A stretch of DNA of 64,000 bases from NCBI RefSeq assembly GCF_036195045.1, contig NZ_CP108100.1, forward strand, positions 6,634,001 through 6,698,000, given 5' to 3'. The DNA is from Streptomyces sp. NBC_00236 (GTDB lineage: Bacteria; Actinomycetota; Actinomycetes; Streptomycetales; Streptomycetaceae). The notes below the pieces were generated by a model. The model was not told the DNA's origin. It made no database searches and saw nothing but the letters and a program-made list of their open reading frames with translations. Below are positions 26,181-35,179 of this stretch, in pieces. Position 1 is the stretch's first letter; every line of letters starts with the position of its first letter. A program made the translations under genes and the position numbers.

Positions 26181-27194
26181 TCAGGTGGTGGAGCGGGTGA
26201 CCAGGTGGGTGGGGAGGATCAGAGGGGTCGGGTCGCCTCCGTCGATGAGCGCGACGAGCATGCGTGCCATCTCCTGCCCGAGCGCCCTGATGGGCTGGTG
26301 GACCGTGGTCAGGGGCGGGTCGGTGATCTGGGCGACGGCGAGGTCGTCGAAGCCGATCACCGCGACATCGGCGGGGACGAGCCGACGAGCCTGCCGGAGG
26401 GTACGCAGCGCTCCGGCCCCCATGTTGTCGTTGGCGGCGAACACCCCGTCGATGCCGGGCTCGTTCTTCAGGAGCGCGGCCATCGCGTCCGCACCGCTGG
26501 GCTCGGTGAAGTCTCCCTCCGCAGGCGGCAGCGGTTCGAGGCCGGCGGCCAGCATGGCGTCGCGGTAGCCCCGGTGCCGGGCGCGTCCGACCTCGGTGTC
26601 CAGGCGTCCGCAGATGGTGGCCACGCGCGTCCGGCCCGCCGCGATCAGGTGCTCGGTCGCCTCACGGGCTCCGCCGACATTGTCGACGTCCACGAACCAG
26701 CGCGGTTTCGGGCCGATCGGGCGACCGCCGCAGACGACGGGAATCTCGGCTTCCTGGGCCATGCCCGCCAGCGGATCGTCCTCGCGCAGGGCCATGAGCA
26801 TGACGCCGTCCACACCTTTCGACCGCAGCAGGTGTTCCACCCGCTTGCGCCCCCGGTCGGAGGCGGCCAGGCACAACATCAGGTTGAGGTCGGCCTCCTC
26901 CAGTGCGCCGGTGGCACCGACGATGACCTGGGCGAAGAACGGATCGGCGAAGACCGACGGGTTCTCCCCGGAGATGACGAGGGCCGCCGCCCCCGTCTGA
27001 CGGGTCGCCAGCGCCCGGGCCCTCGGATTCGGGACGTAACCGTGCTCCCGAACGGCCCGTTCGACCGCCTCGCGCTTGGCGCGGCTGACATGCGGGGCGT
27101 TGTTGAGTACACGAGAGGCCACCGAGCGCGAGACGCCGGCGAGCTCGGCCACCTCGTCGAGGGTGAGCTGCCGACGTGGCCCATCTACTGCCAT
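26181..27194 (-). CDS. LacI family transcriptional regulator
   Basis: Regulator of 337 residues. The HTH and hinge read LTLDEVAELAGVSRSVASRV and NPRARALATRQTGAAAL; a periplasmic-binding-protein-like sugar domain follows (GVDGVMLMALREDD, GVFAANDNMGAGALRTL, VIGFDDLAVAQITDPPLTTV). The divergent GH6 genes and CebR-type boxes between them make it a likely cellulose- or cellooligosaccharide-responsive repressor. Its N-terminus differs from the CebR I remember, so no symbol is assigned. Confidence 0.9.
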   Translation of the reverse strand: MAVDGPRRQLTLDEVAELAGVSRSVASRVLNNAPHVSRAKREAVERAVREHGYVPNPRARALATRQTGAAALVISGENPSVFADPFFAQVIVGATGALEEADLNLMLCLAASDRGRKRVEHLLRSKGVDGVMLMALREDDPLAGMAQEAEIPVVCGGRPIGPKPRWFVDVDNVGGAREATEHLIAAGRTRVATICGRLDTEVGRARHRGYRDAMLAAGLEPLPPAEGDFTEPSGADAMAALLKNEPGIDGVFAANDNMGAGALRTLRQARRLVPADVAVIGFDDLAVAQITDPPLTTVHQPIRALGQEMARMLVALIDGGDPTPLILPTHLVTRSTT

Positions 27195-27305
27195 GAACTT
27201 CGAGCCTTCCCTCGCGGCCGGACGAGAGGAAGCTTCTCATCCCGCGCTCCTGGGCCGCCTGCCCGCCTGCCCGCCAAACACCTGTGACCACGAGGGTAGA
27301 ACGAC

Positions 27306-27319
27306 TGGGAGCGCTTCCA
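27306..27319. promoter_or_regulatory. CebR-type operator, site 1
   Basis: TGGGAGCGCTTCCA, one mismatch from the perfect 14-bp palindrome TGGGAGCGCTCCCA known as the CebR/CelR box in Streptomyces and Thermobifida. It lies 112 bases upstream of the lacI-type gene start (27194), so it may mediate autoregulation. Confidence 0.8.
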
Positions 27320-27375
27320 GTTTTATGGACAGTATGACCTCGTGACGGTCGTGTGAAGTGCGCGTTGCGAAGGAG

Positions 27376-27470
27376 CCTCTTGACAGTGAGCGCGCTCCGT
27401 CACACGATACCGGCCATCACCTCAGAACGTCTGGATGGGACTGGAAGCGCTTCCAGTGGGAGCGCTCCCA
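27376..27470 (+). promoter_or_regulatory. Promoter with tandem CebR-type operators before the GH6 genes
   Basis: TTGACA at about 27380 with ACGATA 18 bases later forms a reasonable -35/-10 pair, with GAGCGCGCTC in the spacer. Downstream are two perfect palindromes, TGGAAGCGCTTCCA (27442-27455) and TGGGAGCGCTCCCA (27457-27470), one base apart, so their centres are 15 bases apart. These are canonical LacI-type cellulose-responsive operators placed to block transcription of the cellulase genes. The remaining bases to the ATG at 27616 show no gene. Confidence 0.85.
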
Positions 27471-27615
27471 AGTTTCGTGGCTGATGCCTGAGGTGTGCCG
27501 TCCCCGCCGGAGAGCCGCCGGCACAGGGGCGCAGTACCACCGCACTCCTCTGCGCGCCGCGGGCCTCTGGACGAACGCCTGCGGTGTATCCCCGCCAGAA
27601 AGCCGAGGTACGTTC

Positions 27616-28581
27616 ATGCGTCGCCAGATCCGTGCGCTCACGGCAGCCCTGATAGCGCTGCCCCTGACGCTCAGCATCGCTCCGTCCGCACACGCCGCCG
27701 ATCCCACGACGATGACCAGCGGTTTCTACGTCGACCCGAATTCCAGCGTGAAGCAGTGGGTCACGGCCAACCCGGCCGACGGCCGCGCTCCCGCGATCAG
27801 CGCGTCCATCGCCAACACGCCCATGGCCCGGTGGTTCGGTGCCTGGAGCGGCAGCATCGGCACCGCCGCCGGCGCCTATGTGGGGGCGGCGGACTACGGG
27901 GACAAGCTGCCCGTGCTCGTCGCGTACAACGTGTACAACCGTGACTACTGCGGCGGGCACTCCGGTGGCGGCGCCTCCTCGTCGGCCGCGTACGCGAAAT
28001 GGATCGCAGAGTTCGCCGGCGGGATCGGGCAGCGCCCGGCTGTCGTCGTCCTCGAACCCGACTCCCTCGGGGACTACGGCTGCATGAACCAGGCGCAGAT
28101 CGCCGAGCGCGAGGCCATGATCAAGGGCGCACTGGGCGAGTTCACGCGCCAGACGCCCAACGCGTGGGTCTACCTCGACGCGGGGAACCCCGGCTGGGGC
28201 ACTCCCGCCACCATGGCCCAGCGGCTGCACGGCGCCGGTCTGCGGCAGGCCCACGGCTTCTCGCTGAACATCTCCAACTACTACTCGACCGCCGAGAACA
28301 CCGCCTTCGGCAACGCCGTCAACGCCGAGCTCAGCGCCCGTTACGGCTACACCCGGCCGTTCGTCGTCGACACCAGCCGTAACGGCAACGGATCCAACGG
28401 CCAGTGGTGCAACCCCGCGGGCCGCCGCACAGGCACTCCCACGCAGAAGGGGGGAGGTGCCGAGATGCTCCTGTGGATCAAGACGCCGGGGGAGTCCGAC
28501 GGGAACTGCGGCGTCGGCGCCGGTTCCACGGCCGGACAGTTCCTCCCCGAGGTGGCCTACAAAATGATCTACGGGTACTGA
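27616..28581 (+). CDS. Secreted glycoside hydrolase family 6 cellulase (1)
   Basis: Precursor of 321 residues. It has a signal peptide (RRQIRALTAALIALPLTLSI, cleavage after AHA), then a GH6 catalytic domain. Landmarks are SGFYVDPNSSVKQW, VLVAYNVYNRDYCGG (catalytic-acid Asp in NRD), VVVLEPDSLGDYGC, WVYLDAGNPGW, LNISNYYSTAEN, FVVDTSRNGNG, WCNPAGRR and LLWIKTPGESDGNC. No cellulose-binding module or linker is present, so it is a bare catalytic domain. It is probably an endoglucanase or cellobiohydrolase acting on beta-1,4-glucan outside the cell by inversion. Expression is probably CebR-type controlled. Confidence 0.93.
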   Translation: MRRQIRALTAALIALPLTLSIAPSAHAADPTTMTSGFYVDPNSSVKQWVTANPADGRAPAISASIANTPMARWFGAWSGSIGTAAGAYVGAADYGDKLPVLVAYNVYNRDYCGGHSGGGASSSAAYAKWIAEFAGGIGQRPAVVVLEPDSLGDYGCMNQAQIAEREAMIKGALGEFTRQTPNAWVYLDAGNPGWGTPATMAQRLHGAGLRQAHGFSLNISNYYSTAENTAFGNAVNAELSARYGYTRPFVVDTSRNGNGSNGQWCNPAGRRTGTPTQKGGGAEMLLWIKTPGESDGNCGVGAGSTAGQFLPEVAYKMIYGY

Positions 28582-28591
28582 CCCACCGGCT

Positions 28592-28633
28592 CCTGGGGCC
28601 CGGTCCGTCCATGCGGCGCAACCGGGCCCCAGG
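28592..28633. terminator. Hairpin between the two GH6 genes
   Basis: Perfect 13-bp inverted repeat CCTGGGGCCCGGT (28592-28604) and its complement (28621-28633) with a 16-base loop. It may terminate or attenuate transcription between the two cellulase genes, lowering expression of the second. Confidence 0.7.
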
Positions 28634-28724
28634 TACTACCGCCGCACGGGCCGGCCCGCATCCACGCCCCGGCCCGCCCGTCGCGCAGCGGCCTTCCCCA
28701 CTCGCCTCTTGGCTAGGAGCACCC

Positions 28725-30014
28725 TTGAGAACAGCCCTTGTCCTGCGCCGCGCGGGCGCCGCGATTGCCGCGCTCGGCGTCTGCGCCGCCCTCACCTCGA
28801 CCCAGGCACAGGCTCAGGCCGGGCCCGCGCCGACATCCCACGACGTGATCACACCGTCCACCAAGTTCTACGTCGACCGGCACAGCAAGGCCGCCGGGCA
28901 GGCCCTGACCGACCTCAGGAACGGCGACCTCGGGAACGCGGCCAATATGGCCCGCCTCGCAAGCTGGCCCCAGTCGAAGTGGTTCACCGAAGGAACCCCC
29001 GCCGAGGTCCGTGCCGAGGTCACCACGCTCACACGCAAAGCCCGGGCCGCGGGCACCACCCCCGTCATGGTCGCCTACAACGTGCCCGGCCGGGACTGCA
29101 CCCAGTACTCCAGCGGTGGCGCCGCGTCCTCCGCCGCGTACCGGCAGTGGGTCGACGCCTTCGCCACCGGCATCGGGGACAGCAAGGCCGTCGTCATCGT
29201 CGAGCCCGACGGCCTCGCCCTGCTGCCCAGCGACTGCAGCCCCACCACGGACCCCACCGGCGAACTGACCGCCACCCGTCTCGCCGACCTCGCGTACGCG
29301 GTCAAGACCCTCAAGTCCAAGCCCCGCGCCGCGGTCTACCTGGACGCGGGCAACGTCCAGTGGCGCCACGTCGGAGACATGGCGCAGCGCCTGCTCGACT
29401 CCGGCGTCGAACTCGGCGACGGCTTCGCTCTGAACGTGTCCAACACCCACCCCACCGACCACAACGCCCGCTACGGCGCCTGGATAGCCAAGTGCATGTG
29501 GTTCGCCACCAAGGGCCCCGACTGGGCCCGCGGCCACGCGGACTGGTGCGCCAACCAGTACTACTCCTCCGCCGCCCCCAACGACGGCACCCCCGGCGGT
29601 TCCGTCTCCTCCACGGACCCCGCCACCTGGCGCTGGACGGATGCCTGGTTCGACCAGAACACCGGCACCCCGCCGGCCGGCGAACTCGAGCACTTCGTCA
29701 TCGACACCAGCCGCAACGGCCTGGGCGCCTGGACCCCGCCGCCCGGCAAGTACAGCGGTGACGCCGAACCCTGGTGCAACGCCCCCGGCCGCGGCATCGG
29801 CCCACGGCCCACGGCCGACACGGGGAATCCGCTCGCCGACGCCTACCTGTGGATCAAGGTCCCCGGAGAGTCGGACGGCAGCTGCACGCGCAACACCGGG
29901 GGCAGCATCGACCCCGAGTACGGCATCGTCGACCCTCCCGCCGGCACCTGGTGGCCCGACTACGTCCACGGCCTCGCCCGTCAAGCGGCGCCCCGACTGA
30001 CGTTCAACCGCTGA
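28725..30014 (+). CDS. Secreted glycoside hydrolase family 6 cellulase (2)
   Basis: Precursor of 429 residues starting at TTG, chosen because AGGAG lies 5 bases upstream and the signal peptide begins there (RTALVLRRAGAAIAALGVCA; cleavage near AQAQA). Catalytic-domain landmarks are FYVDRHSKAAGQAL, MVAYNVPGRDCTQYSSGG, VVIVEPDGLALLPSDC, AVYLDAGNVQW, ALNVSNTHPTDHN, FVIDTSRNGLG and YLWIKVPGESDGSC. It is about 110 residues longer than the first enzyme because of extra loops (TKGPDWARGHADWC, PNDGTPGGSVSSTD). That suggests a more enclosed, exo-type active site. No binding module. Confidence 0.92.
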   Translation: MRTALVLRRAGAAIAALGVCAALTSTQAQAQAGPAPTSHDVITPSTKFYVDRHSKAAGQALTDLRNGDLGNAANMARLASWPQSKWFTEGTPAEVRAEVTTLTRKARAAGTTPVMVAYNVPGRDCTQYSSGGAASSAAYRQWVDAFATGIGDSKAVVIVEPDGLALLPSDCSPTTDPTGELTATRLADLAYAVKTLKSKPRAAVYLDAGNVQWRHVGDMAQRLLDSGVELGDGFALNVSNTHPTDHNARYGAWIAKCMWFATKGPDWARGHADWCANQYYSSAAPNDGTPGGSVSSTDPATWRWTDAWFDQNTGTPPAGELEHFVIDTSRNGLGAWTPPPGKYSGDAEPWCNAPGRGIGPRPTADTGNPLADAYLWIKVPGESDGSCTRNTGGSIDPEYGIVDPPAGTWWPDYVHGLARQAAPRLTFNR

Positions 30015-30028
30015 GCACCGCTCATCCC

Positions 30029-30112
30029 TGACCGTGGCCGGCCACGGTCAGCCCTCGGCCCGTGGCCGACCGCGGTGTCGTGCCCCTTGTCCTCCAGGGG
30101 CACGACACCGCG
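30029..30112. terminator. Double hairpin between GH6 and MurA-like genes
   Basis: First a 22-bp perfect palindrome centred in TGGCCGGCCA (30029-30050). Then a 17-bp perfect inverted repeat: CGCGGTGTCGTGCCCCT (30071-30087) and its complement (30096-30112) with an 8-base loop. Both lie between convergent genes, so the second is a strong bidirectional terminator. Confidence 0.85.
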
Positions 30113-30117
30113 CCCGC

Positions 30118-31647
30118 TCAGATGTCCCGGAAGATCTCGATCTGCGCCCCCACCGAGTTCAGCCGCTCCGCCAGTTCCTCGTAACCGCGGTTGATCACAT
30201 ACACGTTGCGCAGTACGGAGGTTCCCTCGGCCGCCATCATCGCGAGCAGCACCACCACGGCCGGCCGCAATGCCGGCGGGCACATCATCTCCGCCGCGCG
30301 CCACCGGGTCGGGCCCTCGACCAGCACCCGGTGCGGGTCCAGGAGTTGGAGCCGGCCGCCGAGGCGGTTGAGGTCGGTGAGGTAGATCGCGCGGTTGTCG
30401 TAGACCCAGTCGTGGATCAGGGTCTGGCCGTGGGCCGAGGCCGCGATGGCCGCGAAGAACGGCACGTTGTCGATGTTGAGGCCCGGGAACGGCATCGGGT
30501 GGATCTTGTCGATGGGCGCCTCCAGTTTGGAGGGCCGGACCGTCAGGTCCACCAGGCGGGTGCGTCCGTTGTCGGCGGCGTACTCCGCGGTGCGGGCGCA
30601 GTCGACGCCCATCTCCTCCAGGACCGCGAGCTCGATCTCCAGGAACTCGATCGGCACCCGGCGGATCGTCAGCTCGGACTCCGTGACGACGGCGGCGGCG
30701 AGCAGGCTCATCGCCTCGACCGGGTCCTCGGAGGGGGAGTAGTCGACGTCCACGTCGATGTTCGGCACCCCGTGCACGGTCAGTGTCGTCGTACCGACGC
30801 CGTCCACCCGTACGCCCAGCGCCTCCAGGAAGAAGCAGAGGTCCTGGACCATGTAGTTGGAGGACGCGTTGCGGATGACGGTGGTGCCGTCGTGCCGGGC
30901 GGCAGCCAGCAGCGCGTTCTCGGTCACGGTGTCGCCGCGCTCGGTCAGCACGATGGGGCGGCCGGGGACGACGGAGTGGTCGACCTGGGCGTGGTAGATG
31001 CCCTCGGTCGCGGCGATCTCCAGACCGAAGCGGCGCAGTGCGATCATGTGCGGCTCGATGGTGCGGGTGCCGAGGTCGCAGCCGCCCGCGTACGGCAGCT
31101 TGAACCGGTCCATGCGGTGGAGCAGCGGACCGAGGAACATGATGATCGACCGGGTTCGGCGGGCCGCGTCCGCGTCGATGGCGTCCATGTCGAGCCGGGC
31201 CGGCGGGATGATCTCCAGGTCCGTGCCGTCGTTGATCCACCGGGCGCGTACCCCGATGGAGTTCAGCACCTCCAGGAGGCGGTAGACCTCCTCGATCCTG
31301 GCCACCCGGCGCAGCACCGTGCGGCCCTTGTTGAGCAGCGTGGCGCAGAGCAGTGCCACGCACGCGTTCTTGCTGGTCTTGACGTCGATGGATCCGGAGA
31401 GCCGGCGCCCGCCGACCACCCGCAGATGCATGGGGCCGGCGTAGCCGAGCGACACGATTTCGCTGTCGAGTGCTTCACCGATGCGGGCAATCATCTCAAG
31501 GCTGATGTTTTGATTGCCGCGCTCGATGCGGTTCACGGCGCTCTGGCTGGTGGCGAGCGCCTCGGCGAGCTGACTCTGTGTCCAGCCCCGGTGCTGACGG
31601 GCGTCACGGATGAGCTTGCCGATGCGTGCGAGGTAATCATCTGACAT
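30118..31647 (-). CDS. XRE-HTH fused to MurA-type UDP-GlcNAc 1-carboxyvinyltransferase
   Basis: Protein of 509 residues. Residues 5-66 form a Cro/C1-type HTH (IRDARQHRGWTQSQLAEALA, SQSAVNRIERGNQNIS). The rest is an EPSP/MurA fold with the catalytic residues of MurA retained: KN in SKNACVALL, the PEP-binding Cys in GGCDLG, Asp in FPGLNIDN and Arg in NRGYEELAERL. It may therefore be both an enzyme (PEP plus UDP-GlcNAc to enolpyruvyl-UDP-GlcNAc) and a DNA-binding regulator. From memory, a similar gene (SCO5998) sits beside aconitase in S. coelicolor. A palindrome just upstream is a likely autoregulatory operator. Confidence 0.9.
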   Translation of the reverse strand: MSDDYLARIGKLIRDARQHRGWTQSQLAEALATSQSAVNRIERGNQNISLEMIARIGEALDSEIVSLGYAGPMHLRVVGGRRLSGSIDVKTSKNACVALLCATLLNKGRTVLRRVARIEEVYRLLEVLNSIGVRARWINDGTDLEIIPPARLDMDAIDADAARRTRSIIMFLGPLLHRMDRFKLPYAGGCDLGTRTIEPHMIALRRFGLEIAATEGIYHAQVDHSVVPGRPIVLTERGDTVTENALLAAARHDGTTVIRNASSNYMVQDLCFFLEALGVRVDGVGTTTLTVHGVPNIDVDVDYSPSEDPVEAMSLLAAAVVTESELTIRRVPIEFLEIELAVLEEMGVDCARTAEYAADNGRTRLVDLTVRPSKLEAPIDKIHPMPFPGLNIDNVPFFAAIAASAHGQTLIHDWVYDNRAIYLTDLNRLGGRLQLLDPHRVLVEGPTRWRAAEMMCPPALRPAVVVLLAMMAAEGTSVLRNVYVINRGYEELAERLNSVGAQIEIFRDI

Positions 31648-31658
31648 GCCGAAAGGCT

Positions 31659-31674
31659 ATCTCAGATATGAGAT
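31659..31674. promoter_or_regulatory. Operator-like palindrome upstream of the XRE-MurA gene
   Basis: ATCTCAGATATGAGAT, a perfect palindrome of 6-bp arms with a 4-base centre, 12 bases upstream of the ATG. It shares the pattern ATCTC-N6-GAGAT with the palindrome in the aconitase promoter (46974-46989). A natural candidate ligand is the XRE domain of the gene it precedes. Confidence 0.65.
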
Positions 31675-32059
31675 GACTCTGTTCGGGGGGTGTGGTGTTC
31701 GAGTGACGAATGGGTTCAGAGCCGCGGGAGGAGGGCGCGGCCCAGCACGGACGCGCTGTCCACCTCCAGGATCCGCCCGGGCCGTCGGTTCGGCACGTGG
31801 GGTGCGCCCATCGGGCATCCGGCAGGAGGCGGCGCGGGCTGCGTCCCCGGGCCTGTCGAGGAGTCGGGACGACGTGCACCACGGGCGGCCGGGCCGGCGC
31901 CCGGCATCCTCCGCGGCAACGGCAGCCCCGCCCGTACCGGACCGGAACCCGCCGGTACGGGCGGCCGGGTGGGGAGGGTACGTGCCGCGCAGGGCCGTGC
32001 GCACAGCGGGAGTTGGGCCCTGGGGGTTGCGAAGGGCGGGCCTTGGCTAACCTGCACGG
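31675..32059. other. 385-base non-coding junction
   Basis: Between the XRE-MurA operator and the AfsR-like regulator. No credible gene was found; open frames here lack ribosome-binding sites and family features. It is probably the left boundary of the inserted region that ends at the Tn7-like element. No terminal repeat was recognised. Confidence 0.4.
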
Positions 32060-35000
32060 GTGACCACCGACCTGACCCTGCTGCCGCGCGTCGCCTACCG
32101 GGGACAGGAACTCACCGCGCCCCGGCTGCGCGGTCTACTCGCGCTGCTCGCGGGCGACCTGCGCACGGGCTGCAGCAGCGGGCGGCTCGTGGAGGGGCTG
32201 TGGCCGGACGAGTTGCCGGAGCGGCCGGGCAAGGCGGTGCAGGTTCTCGTGTCCCGGGCGCGGTCACTGCTGGGCGCCGACGTCATCGCCAGTACGCCGA
32301 CCGGATACCGGCTCGCGCTCTCCGAGGAACAGGTCGACACCTCCGCCCTGCTGCTGCACGCCACAGCGAGCGCGGACCGGGCCAGGGCCGGCGACCACGC
32401 GGGGTCGCTCGCCGCGGCCGAGGCCGGGCTCGCGCTGTGGGCGGGCACGCCCGACGGGGCAGGCGACGCCGGCGACCCCGTGGCCGCCCTGCGTGCCGAG
32501 CGCGCCCCCGTCCGCGGCGCGCTCGTACGCGCACAGGCCCTCGCGCTCGCCCGTCTCGGGAGGCACGCGGAGGCGGCCGGACCGCTGGCCGCAGCCGCCG
32601 CCGAGCACCCCCGCGACGAGGAGGTGCTCGCCGAGCTGCTGCGCGGCGAGGCCGCGACGGCGGGCCCGTCGGCCGCGCTGACGCGGTACGAGGCCTACCG
32701 CGGTGAGCTCCGCGACGAACTCGGCACGGATCCGGGTGCCGGGCTCAAGGCCGTACAGCACGAGCTGCTGCGCGGCGAGGCGCCCGCGGTCAGGCACGGC
32801 GTACCGCACGAGCCGAATCCGCTGCTCGGCAGGGACGAGGACATCGCGGCGGTGCAGGGCCTGCTGCGTACCTCCCGAGCCGTCACCGTCGTCGGCCCCG
32901 GCGGCCTCGGCAAGACCCGGCTCTCGCACGCCGTCAGCCGCCGCGCCGAACAGCGCGTGGTGTACTTCGTGCCGCTCGCCGGCGTCACCGCGGACGCGGA
33001 CGTGGCCGCTGAGGTGGCCTCCGCGCTCGGCGCGGGCGCGATGAGCGGCCAGGCGGCGGCCGACCCGGTGGCCGGCATCCTCGGTGCGCTCGGCTCCGCA
33101 CCCGCGCTCCTGGTCCTCGACAACTGCGAGCAGGTGATCCGGGGCGCCGCCGACCTCGTACGGGCCCTCGTCTCGTCCTCGAAGGGCCTGCGGGTACTCG
33201 CCACCAGCCGCGCCCCGCTGGGACTCACCTCGGAGGCGTTGTACGCACTGCCGGAGCTGGCCCCCGACACCTCGGTCGAGCTGTTCACACAGCGGGCCAG
33301 GGCCGCCCGGCCCGGCGTGGAACTGCCGCCGGACGAGGTCGCGGAACTCTGCCGCGACCTCGAAGGGCTGCCGCTCGCCGTGGAGTTGGCCGCGGCGCGG
33401 GTTCGCGTGCTCTCTGTGCCGGAGATCGGCCGCCGCCTCGGAGACAGGTTCGCGCTCCTTCGCGGCGGAGCCCGGGACGCCCCGGAACGCCACCGCACCC
33501 TGCACGCGGTCGTCGACTGGAGCTGGAACCTGCTCGCGGAGGACGCCCGGGCGGCGCTGCGCACGCTGTCCGTCTTCCCCGGCGGCTTCTCCGGCGAAGC
33601 GGCGGAGCACGTCCTCGGCGACGATGTGCTGTTCCTGCTGGAGCAGTTGACCGATCAGTCGCTGCTCACCGTCGCCGACACCCCGGCAGGCGTACGGTTC
33701 CGGATGCTGGAGACCGTACGGGAGTTCAGCGCCGCCCGGCGCGCGGAGGCGGGCGAGGACGAGGAGGCAGTCCGCCGGTTCCTCACCTGGGCGAGGGACT
33801 TCGGGGCCACGTACCACGACTGGTTCTTCCGGTCGGAACCACGGGCCGCCTGGGAGCGCATCAGGCCCGAGCAGGACAACCTCGTCCTCGCCCTGCGGCA
33901 TGCCCTGGGGCGCGAGGACGCACCCGCCCTCGCCGCCCTCACCGCCGTCCTCGCCGCCCTGTGGGCCACCGACTCGGGCTTCCCGCGGCTCGCTGCCCTC
34001 GCCTCGGAGACCGGCCCGCCGCTCTCCCACTACCACCCCGAGCCCGCGTACGTCGAGGTCGCCCGCGCTGCCGCGGTGATGTGCACGGCGGGTCTGTTCA
34101 TGGCCCACGGCCCGGTCGCCGTACGTCAGCTCGTCACCCTCCGGCGGCTGCCGACGGCCCCGCCGGACACGCTCCTTCGCGCCATCGGGGCGGTGCTGAG
34201 CGCGATCCCCGAGATGCTCCCTCCCGACCACGACGTGCTGCGCGGGCTCTGCGAAAGCGACCAGCCGCTGGTCGCCGGAGTCGCCGAGTCCATCGCCACG
34301 TATGTCTGGGAGTACGAGCACGACATCGACCGCGCGCTCACCTCGGCCCGCCGGATACTCACCGAGCTGGCCCCGGTCGAGAGCCCGTCCATGCAGCTCA
34401 CGGGGCACTCCCGGCTCAGCGAGCTGTGCCTGCGGACGGGGCGGGGTGACGAGGCGTACGAGCACCTCAAGGCGACCCTGGACGTGGTGCCGCGGCTCGG
34501 CGACGGACACGACTACCTCTTCATCCGTACGAGCCTCGTCCTCGCCTGCCTGCAGCGCGGCGATCCGGAGGAGGCCGAGTACTGGCTGCGGCAGGCGGAG
34601 CGCGACAACACCCGGGAGCCGGACTCCTTCTACCGGCCCGACCTCGCCGGGCGGGCCGAGATCGCGCTCGCCCGCGGGCTGACGGAGGTCGGCCTCGGCC
34701 TGTGGCGCGGCGTCGTGGAGTGGATGCCCGAGGCCGGTTCGCCGCAGGGCGACGAACTCCGGCTCGACCCGTCGGCGCTGCACCTCCAGGCGGTGGCGGT
34801 CTCGGCGCACGCGTACGCCGACCGTCTCGAACTGGTCGCGGAGCCGCTCGACCGGCTGCGGAACGGGCTGCGTACCCTGCTCTCCGGCCCGCCCGGCGCG
34901 CCCTGGCAGCTCCCCGTGTTCGGTACGGTGCTGCACGCCCTCGGCCTGGCGGGGCTCGCCTCCGGCGATGACGATGCCACTGCGATACGGATGCTCGCGC

Positions 35001-35179
35001 TGGCCGAACGACTGCGGGTGATGCGCGACTTCCAGCCCACGATGTCAGCGGACCGGGCCAGGCGGGCGGCCGAGAACGCCGACCGGGCGGCGTACGCCGA
35101 CGCGGTGTCGGAGTATGCCGCCCTGGAGCGTGACGAGCTGCGGGACGCAGCCCGCGCACTCACTTCGGGTCGCGGTTGA
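32060..35179 (+). CDS. AfsR/SARP-type regulator with BTAD and NB-ARC domains
   Basis: Large regulator of 1039 residues, GTG start. It has an N-terminal winged-helix DNA-binding part (RLVEGLWPDELPERPGKAVQ, VLVSRARSLLGADVI), BTAD helices (to about 245), and an NB-ARC ATPase with Walker A GPGGLGKTRL near residue 279, Walker B LLVLDNCEQV and GLPLAVELAAARV. The C-terminal half is TPR-like. It is probably a cluster-situated activator. It converges on ABC exporter copy 2, overlapping the permease stop by 20 bases, and may act on the heptamer repeats at 36960-36977. A decayed copy of its 3' end lies at 18578-18709. Confidence 0.93.
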   Translation: MTTDLTLLPRVAYRGQELTAPRLRGLLALLAGDLRTGCSSGRLVEGLWPDELPERPGKAVQVLVSRARSLLGADVIASTPTGYRLALSEEQVDTSALLLHATASADRARAGDHAGSLAAAEAGLALWAGTPDGAGDAGDPVAALRAERAPVRGALVRAQALALARLGRHAEAAGPLAAAAAEHPRDEEVLAELLRGEAATAGPSAALTRYEAYRGELRDELGTDPGAGLKAVQHELLRGEAPAVRHGVPHEPNPLLGRDEDIAAVQGLLRTSRAVTVVGPGGLGKTRLSHAVSRRAEQRVVYFVPLAGVTADADVAAEVASALGAGAMSGQAAADPVAGILGALGSAPALLVLDNCEQVIRGAADLVRALVSSSKGLRVLATSRAPLGLTSEALYALPELAPDTSVELFTQRARAARPGVELPPDEVAELCRDLEGLPLAVELAAARVRVLSVPEIGRRLGDRFALLRGGARDAPERHRTLHAVVDWSWNLLAEDARAALRTLSVFPGGFSGEAAEHVLGDDVLFLLEQLTDQSLLTVADTPAGVRFRMLETVREFSAARRAEAGEDEEAVRRFLTWARDFGATYHDWFFRSEPRAAWERIRPEQDNLVLALRHALGREDAPALAALTAVLAALWATDSGFPRLAALASETGPPLSHYHPEPAYVEVARAAAVMCTAGLFMAHGPVAVRQLVTLRRLPTAPPDTLLRAIGAVLSAIPEMLPPDHDVLRGLCESDQPLVAGVAESIATYVWEYEHDIDRALTSARRILTELAPVESPSMQLTGHSRLSELCLRTGRGDEAYEHLKATLDVVPRLGDGHDYLFIRTSLVLACLQRGDPEEAEYWLRQAERDNTREPDSFYRPDLAGRAEIALARGLTEVGLGLWRGVVEWMPEAGSPQGDELRLDPSALHLQAVAVSAHAYADRLELVAEPLDRLRNGLRTLLSGPPGAPWQLPVFGTVLHALGLAGLASGDDDATAIRMLALAERLRVMRDFQPTMSADRARRAAENADRAAYADAVSEYAALERDELRDAARALTSGRG

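Noticed and set aside
31740..31765. AGCAC and TGTCC close together as the left end of the older transposon
   Set aside because: The two are separated by 8 bases and no TTTGACA-N2-GAA-N3-AGTCG motif follows, so the match is probably chance.
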